Assembly (NCBI GenBank): GCA_017871115.1
Contig: JAFCIZ010000007.1
Span: forward strand, 2,976,001 to 3,040,000
Source of the DNA: Cunninghamella blakesleeana
Lineage: Eukaryota; Mucoromycota; Mucoromycetes; Mucorales; Cunninghamellaceae
Length of the DNA: 64,000 nt
Reading direction: 5' to 3'
The notes under the pieces are model-generated. The model ran no database searches and was not told the origin of the DNA. It saw only the letters and a list, made by a program, of their open reading frames with translations. Each line of letters starts with the position of its first letter. Within the stretch, counting starts at the first letter, position 1. The position numbers and the translations under genes are program-made. Positions 52,529 to 64,000 of the stretch are shown here, piece by piece.

Positions 52529-54114
52529 TAAATACTAACCTTAAGTAGCCCATATCCAGTAGCAGCACAGCCAAGATCCATATCTTTTAACCTAAAGATA
52601 AAGCTAGCTTCGTGTTTAGAATATGATCTTACCCAAGAAACAAACGCCTTCATACCTCTATCATATAAGTCTCGATCTTGCTTCACAATGGATCTACATT
52701 CCTTTATAAAATCATTTAACGCGGGATCATTTACTTTTTGACTGATTGTTTCCTCTTCTTCATTAGTATCATCTTCTTGGTGTTGTGATGATTCAATAGG
52801 AGAATTATCTATAACTTCACCATTTGGTAAGCGATAAGGAGATCGATGTAATGGGATTTTTCTTAATTTTAAAAATTCCACGTATGCTTCTTCTCTACCT
52901 CTAACTAATAAAACTGTTGCTTTCCCTTTTCTACCAGCTCTTGCGGCTCTACCAGATCGATGTGCAAAGGCTTTTGGATCTTGAGGAGGATCCACTTGAA
53001 TTACATAATCGACGTCAGGAATATCTAATCCACGAGAAGCCACATCGGTACATAATAAAATAGCAGGTACATCCGGGGGTAATTGAGTGAAATGAGTATA
53101 GGTTAAAGTTCTTCTTTTTGTATCCATTTGACCATGTAAAGAGTGTATTTTAAAATCTGATAAAACTGGTAATTTACAAAGTAATTTATAAAAATAGTCT
53201 ACACATGCACAGGTGGCTACATAAATAATAAATTTTTTGGATCCCATAGAATTAGATTGCATTGTTGTTGGTAATGATGATGATTGGTTGAGTTCATATT
53301 CTAAAAGTCGAATCACTTGGAGCCATTTTTGTTCAGGATCACAAACAATATAATCAATATCTAATGTGGAAGGTGTTCTTTGTACGTGCCCTTTATTTGC
53401 TAAATCTTCTACTTTTACTACAATTCTAGATGGATTTCTTAATCCAGCTTTAACTAATTGAGATATGGCATCGGTCATAGTAGCAGAAAATAATCCAGTT
53501 CTTCTTTGTTTAGGTAATTGAGCAATGATATGATTTAATTGCTGTGTAAACCCCATATCTAATAATCGATCGGCTTCATCCATCACTAAGACTTCCAATT
53601 CTTTGGTATTAACTAATTTGTTGGATTTATTTAACATCTCATCTAACCGTCCTGGTGTTCCAATCAAAATACGTGGTTTTTCTTTATTAAAATGCATGAT
53701 GTCTTGGTGAAGTGTAGTAGTACCACCAATATATAACCCAAGTTTGATTTGATCTGATCTAGGATGTGTTTCTACAAACATATTAAATACTGAATAAATT
53801 TGTTGAGCTAATTCACTATAATATAAGAAAAAAAAAAGGTGTATTGTGAGAATGAATAATGAATAATAATTTTCATAACATCTATTTATCAATTTAAATA
53901 AATAAATAAATATATATATATATATATATTTACCGAGTAGGTGTGATAATAATAGAACCAATTTCAAAATTCTTTAAAGGATCTTCACGTCTTAACAATT
54001 TTTCAATAACAGGGATAACAAAAGCTAAAGTTTTACCAGAACCAGTAACAGCCTATTTTTGATAATGCAGAATAAAATAAATTAGAATATAAATATAATA
54101 TCAATATAGTATCA

Positions 54115-54155
<41 letters not shown>

Positions 54156-54404
54156 CGACTACAACATCTTTATTTTTCATAAATAAAGGAATAGCACCAG
54201 CTTGGACAGGTGTCATTGTGTCAAAACCCATTATAGCCAACTGTTCTAAACTAAAACAAAAACAAATAAATAAAAATATGAATAAACGATAAATCTTTCT
54301 TTTTTTTATCTGTTATATTTTTATTTTTATATATTTTACATTTCAGGACTAAGAGGCGTTGGTAAAGTGGACCAAGCACCAGCTTGATTAGGTACTGCTG
54401 ACAT
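51768..54404 (-). CDS. SPB4: ATP-dependent RNA helicase Spb4/DDX55 (7 exons)
   Basis: Exons: 54404-54340, 54250-54154, 54052-53934, 53815-52540, 52385-52323, 52228-52116, 52029-51768; 664 residues. DEAD-box motifs: Q motif ([10 protein letters not shown]), I (AVTGSGKT, residues 55-62), Ia (TPTRELAQQI), Ib (GTPGR), II ([12 protein letters not shown]), III (SAT), V ([17 protein letters not shown]), VI ([13 protein letters not shown]). The Spb4-type C-terminal domain ([37 protein letters not shown]) and a basic tail follow. It works in maturation of the 60S ribosomal subunit in the nucleolus. The fourth intron carries a long (TTA)n array. Confidence 0.95.
52455..52523. repeat. (TTA)n microsatellite in an SPB4 intron
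   Basis: About 22 uninterrupted TTA units within the 154-bp intron 52386-52539. On the transcribed strand this is (TAA)n. Confidence 0.9.
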
Positions 54405-55136
54405 GATCTAAAAAGTAAAAAATAATAGTTTATACTAAAAAAAGGTAAAAAGTGGAAGAAGGGGAAAAGATTTTTTCTCTAGAAAAAAGCTTAAATCAAA
54501 TAAAAAAAAGTCACCGTTCGGCACTTTAATAAATTGAGTTTTTTGCATAAAAGAAATGAGTGAGAGTGGGAAAATAGAAATGTACATCATGATATAAATA
54601 AGGAATAATTGTATCATATTTTTATTATATATTAGACGTTGTTTTGTTGTTGTTATTTTATTTTTTCTCAAACAAAATAAAGTATACATAATTAAACAAA
54701 GAAGTCTATTTTATATTCACACGACGCCTTTTTCCGTATTATTTACTCTTGTCTTTTTTATTTTATTTTAAAGCATATGTTGAATATCTCTTTTTTATTT
54801 TATTCTGTTATAATTATTATAAATAAAAAATAATTAGATAGCAAGGAATTATTAATAATGCAATTTTAAAAAAAAAATCATACCACTTCTAAACAACATT
54901 TATTTATTATTTTTTGTTATTAAATTAATAAATAAAAAAAAATGTCCTATTTTAACACCCACACACCCACACACACACACGAGTCGTCGTGTGAGAAAAA
55001 ACTTGGTCAAGTCAAAGGTATAAAAAGATGATTTTTTTATATTTGATTTTTCTTCTTCTTTTTTCTCATCATTACATTTATATTATTTACAAACGAACAT
55101 ATATATTATTATAAAAAAAACGTATTTATAATCATC
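54405..55136. other. Divergent intergenic region between SPB4 and the small Cys-rich gene
   Basis: 732 bp serving both promoters. It has a (CA)n-like ACACCCACACACCC run at 54955-54980 followed by GAGTCGTCGTGTGAG. TATAAAAAGATG at 55019 and a C/T-rich stretch lie about 100 bp before the plus-strand gene. No ORF of note. Confidence 0.5.
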
Positions 55137-55635
55137 ATGGACTCACAGTTTGAAAAAGAAGAAGACTATAATAACTGCTTTGATACAGATAATGTTACCA
55201 TTAATGGCTTTAGTTTTTGTACTAGACATGGTTTAGAGTTATGCGAAAAGGTAAAAAAGAAAAAAGAAAAAGAATTAGTATTAAAAAAATAATAATTACC
55301 ATATCTCTTACTTATTTTCTGTTCTTTTACTTTCTTGAATCTAGTGCCCAACCGATAATCGATCTATGAATAATACCAGTGTTGAGGATATGTTACATGA
55401 AAAGTTATCCGAAGAAGAAATAGAAAAGAAATGGAAAGGTGATGAAAGAGAACCTTTTATGGTAACAAATCAATGGACTCGTGTTGGTTCTGGTAAACCT
55501 GCTTGTATTGCCCATAAAGAAGTTGCTTGTGAAGAATGTTTTGATTGGGGTGCCAAAATCTTATCGTCTATACAAGGAAAGAAGAAGGTTAGACGTGCAA
55601 GTCGTAAGAAAGAAAAATCCAGCCGTTTAGAATAA
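55137..55635 (+). CDS. Small Cys/His-containing conserved-looking protein, unknown (2 exons)
   Basis: Exons 55137-55250 and 55345-55635; 134 residues, joined in phase 0. Around the junction is a metal-binding-like cluster FCTRHGLELCEKCPTDNRSMNN (C-x2-H-x4-C-x2-C-x2-D). The middle has EREPFMVTNQWTRVGSGKPACIAHKEVACEECFDWG, with further Cys and His. The end is strongly basic (KKKVRRASRKKEKSSR), as a nuclear signal might be. I do not recognise the family. Intron placement between two Cys of the cluster supports the model. Confidence 0.65.
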
Positions 55636-56113
55636 TGAAAAAAAATGGTTGTCATTTGCTTTTTTACTGTTCTTTTTAATCTCTCTTTTCACTTTCTACT
55701 TACGTACATATATATATATATATTTTTATATAATCCATCATTTCTTGATAAAAAGAAATAAAATAATTAAAAAAAGGATACTTTTCAAGTGTCTTTTTTT
55801 GTTGTATAAAAAACATACGTGTTTTTATTTACATTATTTATTATTTATTTTAATATGTTTCTCATAAATATCATTCATTAAAAATGGAGTCAGGGTGGTA
55901 TAATAAATTGCTAAGACCCAAGGAAAAAAAAATGATTGAATCATATGACCTTATCCATTTTAAGGTTTTTTTTTTTAATATAAAAAAATCAATTTTTAAT
56001 TCCGCTCATTATTTTTACTCTTTTTTTCATTGTAATCACTTTTTTTTTTTTTGAAATATATATATTTATATATATACACAATAGACAATATTATATATAT
56101 ATATACAATAAAT
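55636..56113. other. Intergenic region before APP1
   Basis: 478 bp. AT-rich with T runs (56041-56052) and AT dinucleotide tracts directly before the ATG. An in-frame upstream ATG at 56051 would add 21 mostly aromatic and Ile residues and was not used. Confidence 0.5.
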
Positions 56114-58337
56114 ATGAATAATCACACTCGTGTACGTCGTAGAGATAGACTTCGATCCTTTGCTCATGCTACTACTTCAGTCATTAGACAAGAAATAACA
56201 AAATATTATGATACTTCACCTATTCATTCACCTACAACAACATCAAGACAAATATCTTCTTCACCTTCTTCTTCATCTTCTTCTTTATTATCAAACCAAT
56301 ATAACAATAATAAAGTTAATAGTAGCAGTAGTAGCAGTAGTAGTGGTAGTAGTAACAATTCTATTAACAGTTCGAGTGGAAGTTCTAGTAATATTATTGA
56401 TCAGCCTAATGATAAATTAAAATGTATAATATTTCCTACATATGCAACACTAGTTACTGACGATAATCAACAATATAGATGGAAAATAAAAATATCTGGA
56501 TGGACTTTTACTTTATCTGATTCGAATCGGGTTGATCGTTTAATATTAGGTATATGCGTATATATGAAAAATAAAATAATATAATATCGAGAATATATAT
56601 ATATATATATATATATTGTTTTTATTTATTTATTAATATCTTGGTATTAATTTATTTATTAATTATCTTTTTTTATATCTATTTATATATATAGCTGCTG
56701 GACGGACTTATGGGAACGTAAATATCAATACCGCTGAGGAACAACATTTTTCGGCTTTAGTCAACCAATTTCGATGTCAAACTATGAAAGGGATTGAAAT
56801 GTTAGTCAATTTTACAAATAATCATATTATTGAAACTGTCAACTCAGGTCCTAGTGGAAGATTTGAACATATATTATATTTAGACCTTGATGAATGTACA
56901 AAAAGAATACAAGATAAATGTTTAGAATTAGAGTATTATTTCGCTGGCATAGGTAATACATATTATATATGTATAATATATATAATGTTGATTTACTCTT
57001 GAAAAGGAAAAAAAAAAAGAAATTGCAAACATTATTCATTTTTTTTTTTTTTTTTTTTTTTTGTATTATTTTCACCATGATCATTATTGTCATTAGAGTT
57101 ACCACCAAATATGGGTTGGGTTGATGTGATAGAACCTACTGGTATATCCATTATTTCAGATATCGATGATACAATTAAAGTCACCGATATATTGGATGGA
57201 AAAGATGCAATATTGCATAATACCTTTTTTAGAAAATCAAAAGAAGTACCAGGAATGTCAAGTGTTTATCAATCATTTGCAAATCGAGGTATGAAGGTTC
57301 ATTATGTATCCAATAGCCCTTGGCAGGTATATCCTGCTTTACAAAACTTCCTTGTAGATCATCAATTTCCTAAAGGTAGTATTCATTTAAGAATGATCTC
57401 CACTCAAGGCTTAATTCTTGGTAAACCTGGAAAACATAAATATGATACCATTATCAATATAATCAAGGTATAGATAAATAAAAATAGAAATGAATAAAAA
57501 AAGTAAAATGAAAAAATGAATAATTATAATAATAAAAAAATTGGTGGTTTTCATTAAACGAAAACGTAAATAACTCATTTTTTTAAAAAATACCAACTAG
57601 GATTTCCCTGAACGCAAGTTTATTTTAATTGGTGATTCAGGTGAAATTGATCCTGAACTGTAAGTAGTCAATATACATATTAATGCATTAAAGAATAAAC
57701 TTATAATAGTCATTATTTTTTATCAAAAAACTAATAAAAAAGAAATAATGAACTGATGATGGTCATTCATTTTTATTTTTATTTTTTAGATATGCTAAAG
57801 TATACCATGAATACCCTCAACAAGTGATCAAAATATTTATCCATGACGTGACAAGTGAACGAGCCAAACAAGCGGACAGACAAACAGCACTAAGAGGGGA
57901 ATCGCTCTATGATGGTGTTAAAAAATTTATATCCAAAGAAGCACCCAAATTAGGAAGATCTATGAGTTCGACTGAAAAGGCAATGGAGGCTGCATTACAC
58001 TCTGATATACCTAATGACCAAAAGGTATTAGACTCCAATTTATCCATGACAACAAAATTAAATCAGTTTGAACAACGTATGATTAACTTATCGGAAGCTA
58101 TGCGGTATGGTGTATTTAGTACTTTTACTTTGGCATCTCAACTTTTAACGGTAAATAATAGCAGTAACAGTAAAAATAGTATTAATAAATTACTATTCAG
58201 TGGAAAATATATCTATATATAAATATTATGCAAGGTGATCTTATTCATTTTTTATTTTTTATTTTTATGGTCAATGTACATATATTTAGGACCCTGTGGT
58301 TAGTGAAGAAGAGCATTTCATAAATGAAAAATCATGA
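56114..58337 (+). CDS. APP1: APP1-type phosphatidate phosphatase (6 exons)
   Basis: Exons: 56114-56549, 56695-56952, 57097-57467, 57601-57659, 57790-58150, 58290-58337; 510 residues. After a Ser-rich low-complexity stretch (residues 35-95) comes the App1 beta-rich domain (IFPTYATLV, WKIKISGWTF). The DUF2183 catalytic domain follows, with the DxDxT motif (SDIDDTIKVT), HYVSNSPWQVYPAL, KHKYDTII and ILIGDSGEIDPELY. It converts phosphatidate to diacylglycerol. In yeast App1 sits at cortical actin patches and acts in endocytosis. The protein is a little shorter than yeast App1 because it lacks a long C-terminal tail. Confidence 0.92.
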
Positions 58338-58746
58338 ACATATTAATTTATTTATATTAAAATTTTTACATAAATACACAGATAACAATAAATAAAAATA
58401 GAAATGAATGTATGTATATATTGTATAGTATTTTGTTTTAATGCTTTATATGACTTGAAAATAGTAGCTAATATAAAAAGAGTAAATTAAAAAAAAAAAA
58501 CAACAGAGAAAAAAAATTGATTAACCAAAGTAGTATTAAAAAAGAATTGGTAATATAAAAATCATAAAAAAATTGATGAAGCAAAAAGAACATTCATTAA
58601 TAAATAAAAAATTAAGAAAAAAAGATAAAAGACAAAAAGATGTGTGTTTTAATTTTGTTTATTTATCTATTTGATTATTAATTGATTTTTCTTTTGTTAA
58701 TACGTAAAAAGCTGTTTATTCAAAAATCCATATATAGAATGTGAAT
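58338..58746. other. Intergenic region after APP1
   Basis: 409 bp. AT-rich with several A runs. It contains the 3' end of APP1 and nothing else recognisable. Confidence 0.45.
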
Positions 58747-59018
58747 ATTCTAGATGGTCCTGATACGCGCGATTCCCCAATACAGATGTACCGCATTTAC
58801 ATATATCTACTCCTAAAATTCAAAACAATGATCTACAGTTTCCTTTTTAGAATATACAATTACCTAAACAAAAAAAATAGTAGGCTGAAGGTCTCATTTT
58901 TTGAAATTGGATAAATTAAAAGTAAGTTGTAAATCGCTGTTTTGGATTTTAGGAGTAGTTATGTTGCAATGCAATACATATGTATCTGGAAGATACGTGT
59001 ATCGTAAGTATCTAGAAT
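58747..59018. repeat. Palindromic MITE-like element
   Basis: 272 bp with ends ATTCTAGAT and ATCTAGAAT. Two arms of roughly 90 bp are imperfect inverted repeats. For example CTACTCCTAAAATTCAAAAC (58810-58829) pairs with GTTTTGGATTTTAGGAGTAG (58940-58959), and GATAC, ATGTA and GCATT blocks outside match in order. The loop is AT-rich. No coding capacity, and no clear target duplication was found. It could be a MITE or a fold-back relic. Confidence 0.6.
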
Positions 59019-59179
59019 AGCCGTAAATATCTTACATCTGTATGACGTTTTTGGATAACCGCTTCTCTTATATAAAAAAAGATTCTATACTTCTTTTGTT
59101 TTTAATTTAATTTTAATTTTTATAACTATAATTATATATATAGTTTTATGTTATATCCATCAGAATATATTTTTCAGTT

Positions 59180-59580
59180 ATGTTTTTCTCAATCAAAATG
59201 GCTGTTATCTTATGTTTATTGGTCATTTGTGAAAGAGCAAGGAATGCTAATGAAAACCAAACTTTAATCTGTAAAGGTTTTTATGAATCTGGGGCATATA
59301 AGTGTAAAATAAATTATGCTTCTCTCAAAATTATCGGTGGGCACAATGTGAGCAGAATGTAAATTACGATCTTCGCATCTCCCGTGGCTGTAATGACAGC
59401 GAAAGGACAATCTGTGAGAAATTAAAGGCAGAAGTTACTGGGACTGACATGGTAATTTGTACTTGTAATATAGACATTATGATTATTGAATCTGCCCAAC
59501 TTATCGTAGGTTTCGCTGAAAATTGCTGTATAAAAAATGAGACTTCCTTTGACTTCGAATATTATAGACGATATGACTAA
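59180..59580 (+). pseudogene. Possible secreted cysteine-rich protein with a frame break
   Basis: The first frame (59180-59362) encodes a basic start, a hydrophobic signal-like stretch MAVILCLLVIC and a segment with GFYESGAYKCKINY. It then stops. The overlapping -1 frame continues open to TAA at 59578-59580 with seven further Cys (GCNDSERTICEKL, ICTCNIDI, ENCCIKNE). The join falls near 59335-59350, where no workable intron was found. Either the gene is broken by a one-base indel, or there is a sequencing error or an unrecognised intron. Composition and Cys density differ from the flanking DNA. No family is recognised. Confidence 0.35.
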
Positions 59581-60233
59581 TTTTTTTTTGCATATAAGAG
59601 TAATAAATTTTAGTATTAGAAGTTTTAAAAATTTAAAAAAAACGCAAACTAAAATATAAAATAAAAATCTTTAATTCTATTTATTATTCAGTGTAAGAAT
59701 AAATACGAATATCAAAGGTAGAAAGATCAATATATTTATCAAAAAACACATGCTCATTTACTATTTATACATTTTGAAATAAATAGATAAAATCAACGTG
59801 TGAAGGGTTATTAAGTAGGTAAAAAAAATAAAAAGTAAAAAGTAAAATCTTATGGAACCATAAGTTAATTATTTATGCTGGTGATTTTTTACTTATCTTT
59901 TTTTATGCAAGTATATCTTTCTTTTTATTTTCCCAAACTTATAAATAAAAATCAATTGTGCGCGATATATTCAATAATTATCAATTTATAAAAGCTTCTT
60001 TTTATATAAAAAAATATTTACAGTAGAATTAGAATTAATTGACTATTTTGTTTAGAGAAAGAGCATAAAATATCAATAATGTTAACTATATATAATTAAA
60101 TTTAACCAAGTATTTAGATATTATGTCAAAACACATGCATAACGTAAAAAGATAAACCACAAACATCATGAATAAAACAATCGTCGAGGGAAGGTATGTA
60201 TAATTAGTTACTATCAATATAATCCATTTTTTT
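59581..60233. other. Intergenic region before the 3' end of NAA30
   Basis: 653 bp. AT-rich with no ORF or repeat of note. Confidence 0.45.
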
Positions 60234-60577
60234 TTATTCATCATTAACCATAGTCTTGCAAAATAATTTTAATCTAAAAGCATCTACACCGTTTAAATAA
60301 TACCGATAAAGCCTTTTATCTTTAATAAATCCTAAACGCTGATATAGACTAAGAGCACCCAAGTTTGTGAATTCTGTTTCTAATACAATTTCATCAGCGT
60401 TTTGTTCTTTCATTGCTTGAACTGCCCTTTCCACTAATGTACTTCCAATAGCTCTTTTTCTATATTCTTTATCTACTGCCAACATTGCTATATAACCACG
60501 TAATCTATCTTTATGAGGATCCAATTTACATATAATAACTCCAATACACTTATTATTATCCATAGCCTATATTTAAT

Positions 60578-60620
<43 letters not shown>

Positions 60621-60840
60621 TGCATAAATAAAAAATAGATCTTCAGTTTATAATATATACCATTTTACTTTTTATTTTTAGTCCTTTTACCAAAAAACAC
60701 AAGTGTGGCCAATTATGAATAAAATATCTATAAGTATAAATAGAATATGGTTCCGATAAATCGTTTTCTATTAAGTGAATGATGGAAGGTAGCTGATGCT
60801 CGCTTTCATATTGTACATAATTGATAATTGATTGTGACAT
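60234..60840 (-). CDS. NAA30: NatC N-terminal acetyltransferase catalytic subunit (2 exons)
   Basis: Exons 60840-60691 and 60566-60234; 160 residues. The start [42 protein letters not shown] matches the family. GNAT motif A follows ([23 protein letters not shown]), then [20 protein letters not shown] and [20 protein letters not shown], which is characteristic of NAA30/Mak3. It acetylates N-terminal Met followed by a bulky hydrophobic residue, with NAA35 and NAA38. Length is typical of the catalytic domain with no N-terminal extension. The position equivalent to the usual RGIG is RAIG. Confidence 0.93.
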
Positions 60841-61243
60841 ATTTATTTTATTTTTAAAAAATTAGAATATAAAGAGAAGAGGCAAAAAAACTATTTTTTT
60901 TAACCTTGAGAAATTACAAATTTTTTAATCCCAGCTGAAATAAAAATTATACCTATTTTGGAAATTTTTATTTTTGCACTTTCAGGTCAAAAATAGCTTC
61001 TTATTCAAAAAGTTGGCATACTAATAATATAAGTTGTTAGGATTTTATTTTTATTTTATTATTTTATTTACTGATGATCTTGGTACTTATATTATCAATT
61101 TACCAGCAGTTAATCACTTTCTATACGTAGTGGCTTTAACGGCTCTATATCCTATCAAAACAAAGTAATACTTTATATTATTTCATATCTGTTTCCTTAC
61201 ACCACAGTTGCCATCTTACCTAAGCAACTGGTTTAACTAGGTA
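60841..61243. other. Intergenic region upstream of NAA30 up to the transposon
   Basis: 403 bp. AT-rich. Its last two bases (TA, 61242-61243) are the transposon target duplication. No gene was seen. Confidence 0.45.
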
Positions 61244-61273
61244 TGGTGCATCTAAGTTATAACCAGAATTTTT
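61244..61273 (+). repeat. Left terminal inverted repeat
   Basis: It starts TGGTGCATCTAAGTTATAAC and matches the reverse complement of 63933-63962. Confidence 0.9.
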
Positions 61274-61406
61274 AAAATTTTGGTGCAATTTTTGAATTTG
61301 AAATCCCGATTTTTATGCCTATTTTTTTTTACGAAAATGTTATAACTACAACTCTTTTTTGATTTTATTAAATGATATGTATATATATGTAAAATAAATT
61401 GAAAAG

Positions 61407-63566
61407 CTACTGATTTTTTAATACTTTTCTATGTGATTTTGCTGTATGATTTTTGAATTGATTAACTATACCGACATCACATTCTTTATCATTTTTTTTT
61501 TCTGTAATATTTTTATGTGCTTCCCAGTAATCATTACCTTTACTATAAGCTTCCATATAACGAATACATCTATTAAAATACCTTCTTATATGAATAATAT
61601 CTGAAGCTTCATCTAAAGCACTTTCAATATTTTTTTCCAATCCAGAAAATGTATAATTACAGTTTCTTCGAATGATTCTTTTGGAATCTGCCCAGTATCT
61701 TTCTATCCAATTAAGTTCACAGTGGAATTTAGGGTACAGATCGTGTCTAAGATCATGCTTTTCCAATAATTCTTCTAATGCTGATTTTTGATTTCTAAAA
61801 TCTATCTGACTAGATAAACGATGAATTGCACAACATTTTTTATCTTGACCATCCATTTCTACTCTTTTATTACAACTCAAGCGCCAGCTTTTTCCTTTCC
61901 TTTCTGGTGATATGTCTTTATCCATCCATAAACCTCTCTCTTCTAAAATTTGCTTTATGCCCTTGATATATTTAACCCGTAATGCTTTCCCATCTCTAAC
62001 TTGATTCACAAAAAAATAAAAATCCTGCTCTATTTTATTCTCTACCCCACCCTCTTTCACATAATAATATCCTTTTTTAAATTTAAATTTTTCTTTAGAT
62101 TTGCATTCCTTTATTTCAAGAGTCAACCTTGTCGCTAGCAATGCATCTTTTGCGTAAGCCTTATGGTTTGATGATTGGTCAAATAAAAAAATTCCTATGC
62201 ATTGATCTCCATGAATTGCTCTAAATATTTTTATCACATCTTTAAGCTGATTGACTAAATCTTCTGAAGTCCAATAACCATCACGGTAATTACCAGCAAA
62301 GAATAGTTGTCTTGATATTTTATCTTTATATTTCATAGTTCCATGACAAGGACATTGGAACTCGCTGACCATAATTGAACTACCTGGAACTTTTGGTTTA
62401 ATAATACTTTCATTACCAGCCATCCAAACACATGGTTTGTCGTCGTTTGCATAAAAGGTAGATTCATCATGTGTAACTACAATTACTTCTTTATGGCCTA
62501 CTTTAATATGTCCAACGTCTTCTATTTCCAAATTATTACCAGAATAGTGCTTCATCCATTTATTGTATCTATTTATCATCCTTTGTGAAAATTCTTGACG
62601 ATACTTTACTACATCAGGCCGCTCGTGTCCATCATAATAAACGTTCTTGCTTTTCTTTTTAAACGTAAATCCCCAAGCTGATAAATATGAATGTATTGTA
62701 GATAGCCCAATATTGCTGACGTTAAAACTTTTCATAATTTTTAACTGTTCGATATGCTTTTTTAATTCAGAGACGTCTCTTTTATTTGGATCAACTGATA
62801 GCCACCATTTAATACATTCTTCTTTTATTTCTTCATTATATAACATGCCAACATGTTTCCTATGACGACCTTGCATTGATTTTGCTATGCAACCATTTTC
62901 CATGAACTCTTTTGCCCATAATGGAATAGCCTTGGTGATGTTTGATGTTGTAGTAGCATTTTCAATTAATAGAATAGCATCTGCTGTTTTTAAAGCACAG
63001 TCTATCCTATTAAGGTTTTTTTCTTTCATAAAAGATAGATAAAATCTGACGGCACGATGCTTCATATTGTAAGCTAGATCAAAGTTGGTTTTATCTTTTT
63101 GTTGGTCCATGATAGTAGCCGTCAATTTATTGATTAATTCTTCTAAGTCTTTTTCTTTACTATTTTCAAGCTCTGAAATGAATTGTCAACTAGTATTGAC
63201 TGAGACCCTTTTGAATATACTGTCGATTGTTTTGCATCCAACAGCCGCTCTTTCCATTATTTTTCTCTTTCTATTGATCGTCCATCTTGATTCACCAGTA
63301 TAGGCGCCTTTAAATTTTTTATCTGCATTTTCCAACCATGCTATTTTTTCTTCTGCTGTACTGTTGGAGGCAGTTATATCCAAGTGGCTATCATTGAAAG
63401 TTTCCGCAGCACTTTCAAGAGCTATTTCGATATCTTCATCGATCCAATCCTGATCAAAGCTTTCTGTAGATTCGTTATTAGATTGAATTTCGGCTGTTTT
63501 TTTAACAAACTTTCCAGTTGAAGTACGCAATCTTTTATTGGCAAATTTTTTATGTCCTTTAGTCAT
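61407..63566 (-). CDS. Tc1/mariner-like transposase (2 exons)
   Basis: Exons 63566-63221 and 63172-61407. The 48-bp intron (63173-63220, GTATAT...TTTCAG) joins two open frames into 703 residues. The N-terminal part has a basic start and a short helical motif (WTINRKRKIMERAAVGCKTID). DDE core: VVTHDESTFYANDD (first D), FLFDQSSNHKAYAKDAL (second D), FHCELNWIERYWADSKR (E). The second D and the E are separated by 158 residues, against about 34 in classic Tc1/mariner enzymes. The insert carries DKKCCAIHR and YPKFHCELN. This long form is one I recall as common in fungi under the name DDE superfamily endonuclease. Confidence 0.85.
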
Positions 63567-63932
63567 AAATCAAAAAAAAAAGCAAATATATAATAGTAGT
63601 AAAAGACATTAAATGAAAAGATAAAAAAACTTTTAATATTTGGTATTAAACAGAATCTTCTAGGGATCAAATTAAAACACCGAAGGTTAAATATTTTGCC
63701 GTTATAAATCCCCTATAAAATTATTTTTTGGGTGGAGCAATTTATACCCTCACCAGCTAAATCAGCCTCCCACCGACCAATTTTAACTTTTTTTTTAACA
63801 ATTTTTTTTTAGCAAAAAAATAGAAACAATCCAGTACTTTTATTTTTAAATATCATATTTATTTTTGTATTGGATTATTTTTTTATTTTTATTAATAAAA
63901 TGTTGAAATTTTTTCTTACTAAAAATGGTAAA
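63567..63932. other. 5' non-coding part of the Tc1/mariner element
   Basis: 366 bp between the transposase start and the right inverted repeat. AT-rich, with a more mixed block at 63715-63790 (GGGTGGAGCAATTTATACCC, CAGCCTCCCACCGACC) that may hold the promoter. Confidence 0.5.
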
Positions 63933-63962
63933 AAAAATTCTGGTTATAACTTAGATGCACCA
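63933..63962 (-). repeat. Right terminal inverted repeat
   Basis: Reverse complement of the left repeat. It is followed by TA and 36 bp of flank to the window end. Confidence 0.9.
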
Positions 63963-64000
63963 TATAATGAGAAAGTAAAAAAATAGGAAGTGGTCTTGAT

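Larger units (their letters stand above)
61244..63962 (-). mobile_element. Complete Tc1/mariner-type DNA transposon
   Basis: 2719 bp, flanked by TA on both sides (61242-61243 and 63963-63964). The terminal inverted repeats are 30 bp and match exactly (TGGTGCATCTAAG..., reading inward from both ends). It contains one intact transposase gene on the minus strand. Intact ends and coding frame suggest a recent, possibly active copy. Confidence 0.9.

Overview
The window looks like nuclear DNA of an early-diverging fungus, most likely Mucoromycota (my inference). It is extremely AT-rich. Its genes carry many short GT-AG introns. It has fungal markers (isocitrate lyase, a Zn2Cys6 regulator, ATG9, APP1, Spb4) together with a KAT14/CSRP2BP-like acetyltransferase and a DNAJC12-like protein, which are absent from the common yeasts. 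The exact species cannot be read from the sequence.

Positions 1-20748 are a transposon cluster around one tRNA-Leu(AAG) gene (13466-13550, minus). It holds nested LTR remnants of two families (A and B) and a nearly intact Ty3/gypsy-type element, called gypsy-1 here (2326-13302, TSD ATAC). A 2.49-kb DNA element (10762-13253, TSD CAT) sits in the 3' LTR of gypsy-1. It has identical 223-bp direct terminal repeats, a DDE transposase with a chromodomain-like tail, and a second small ORF. A second intact Ty3/gypsy-type element, gypsy-2 (13561-20748, TSD GGAG), lies 10 bp upstream of the tRNA gene. Both gypsy elements join gag to pol across a canonical -1 slippery heptamer, and both carry integrase as a separate ORF several hundred bases after RT-RNase H.

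Positions 20749-60840 are an ordinary gene region with twelve recognisable conserved genes plus two less certain ones. In order: USO1/p115 (+), a DNAJC12-like J protein (-), CYM1 presequence protease (+), isocitrate lyase (+), a KAT14-like acetyltransferase (-), a Zn2Cys6 transcription factor (-), an F-box protein (+), ATG9 (+), a Nif1/Dsf2-like Sel1-repeat protein (+), a PAC3-like proteasome assembly chaperone (+), SPB4 RNA helicase (-), a small Cys-rich protein (+), APP1 phosphatidate phosphatase (+) and the NAA30 catalytic subunit (-). Exon structures were worked out by hand; every model closes in frame. The genes do not form a pathway, although USO1, ATG9 and APP1 all concern membrane traffic. 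Between APP1 and NAA30 lie a palindromic MITE-like repeat and a possible secreted cysteine-rich ORF with a broken frame.

Positions 61244-63962 hold a complete Tc1/mariner-type transposon flanked by TA, with 30-bp terminal inverted repeats and a transposase gene with one 48-bp intron. The rest of the window is AT-rich intergenic DNA with homopolymer and dinucleotide tracts.
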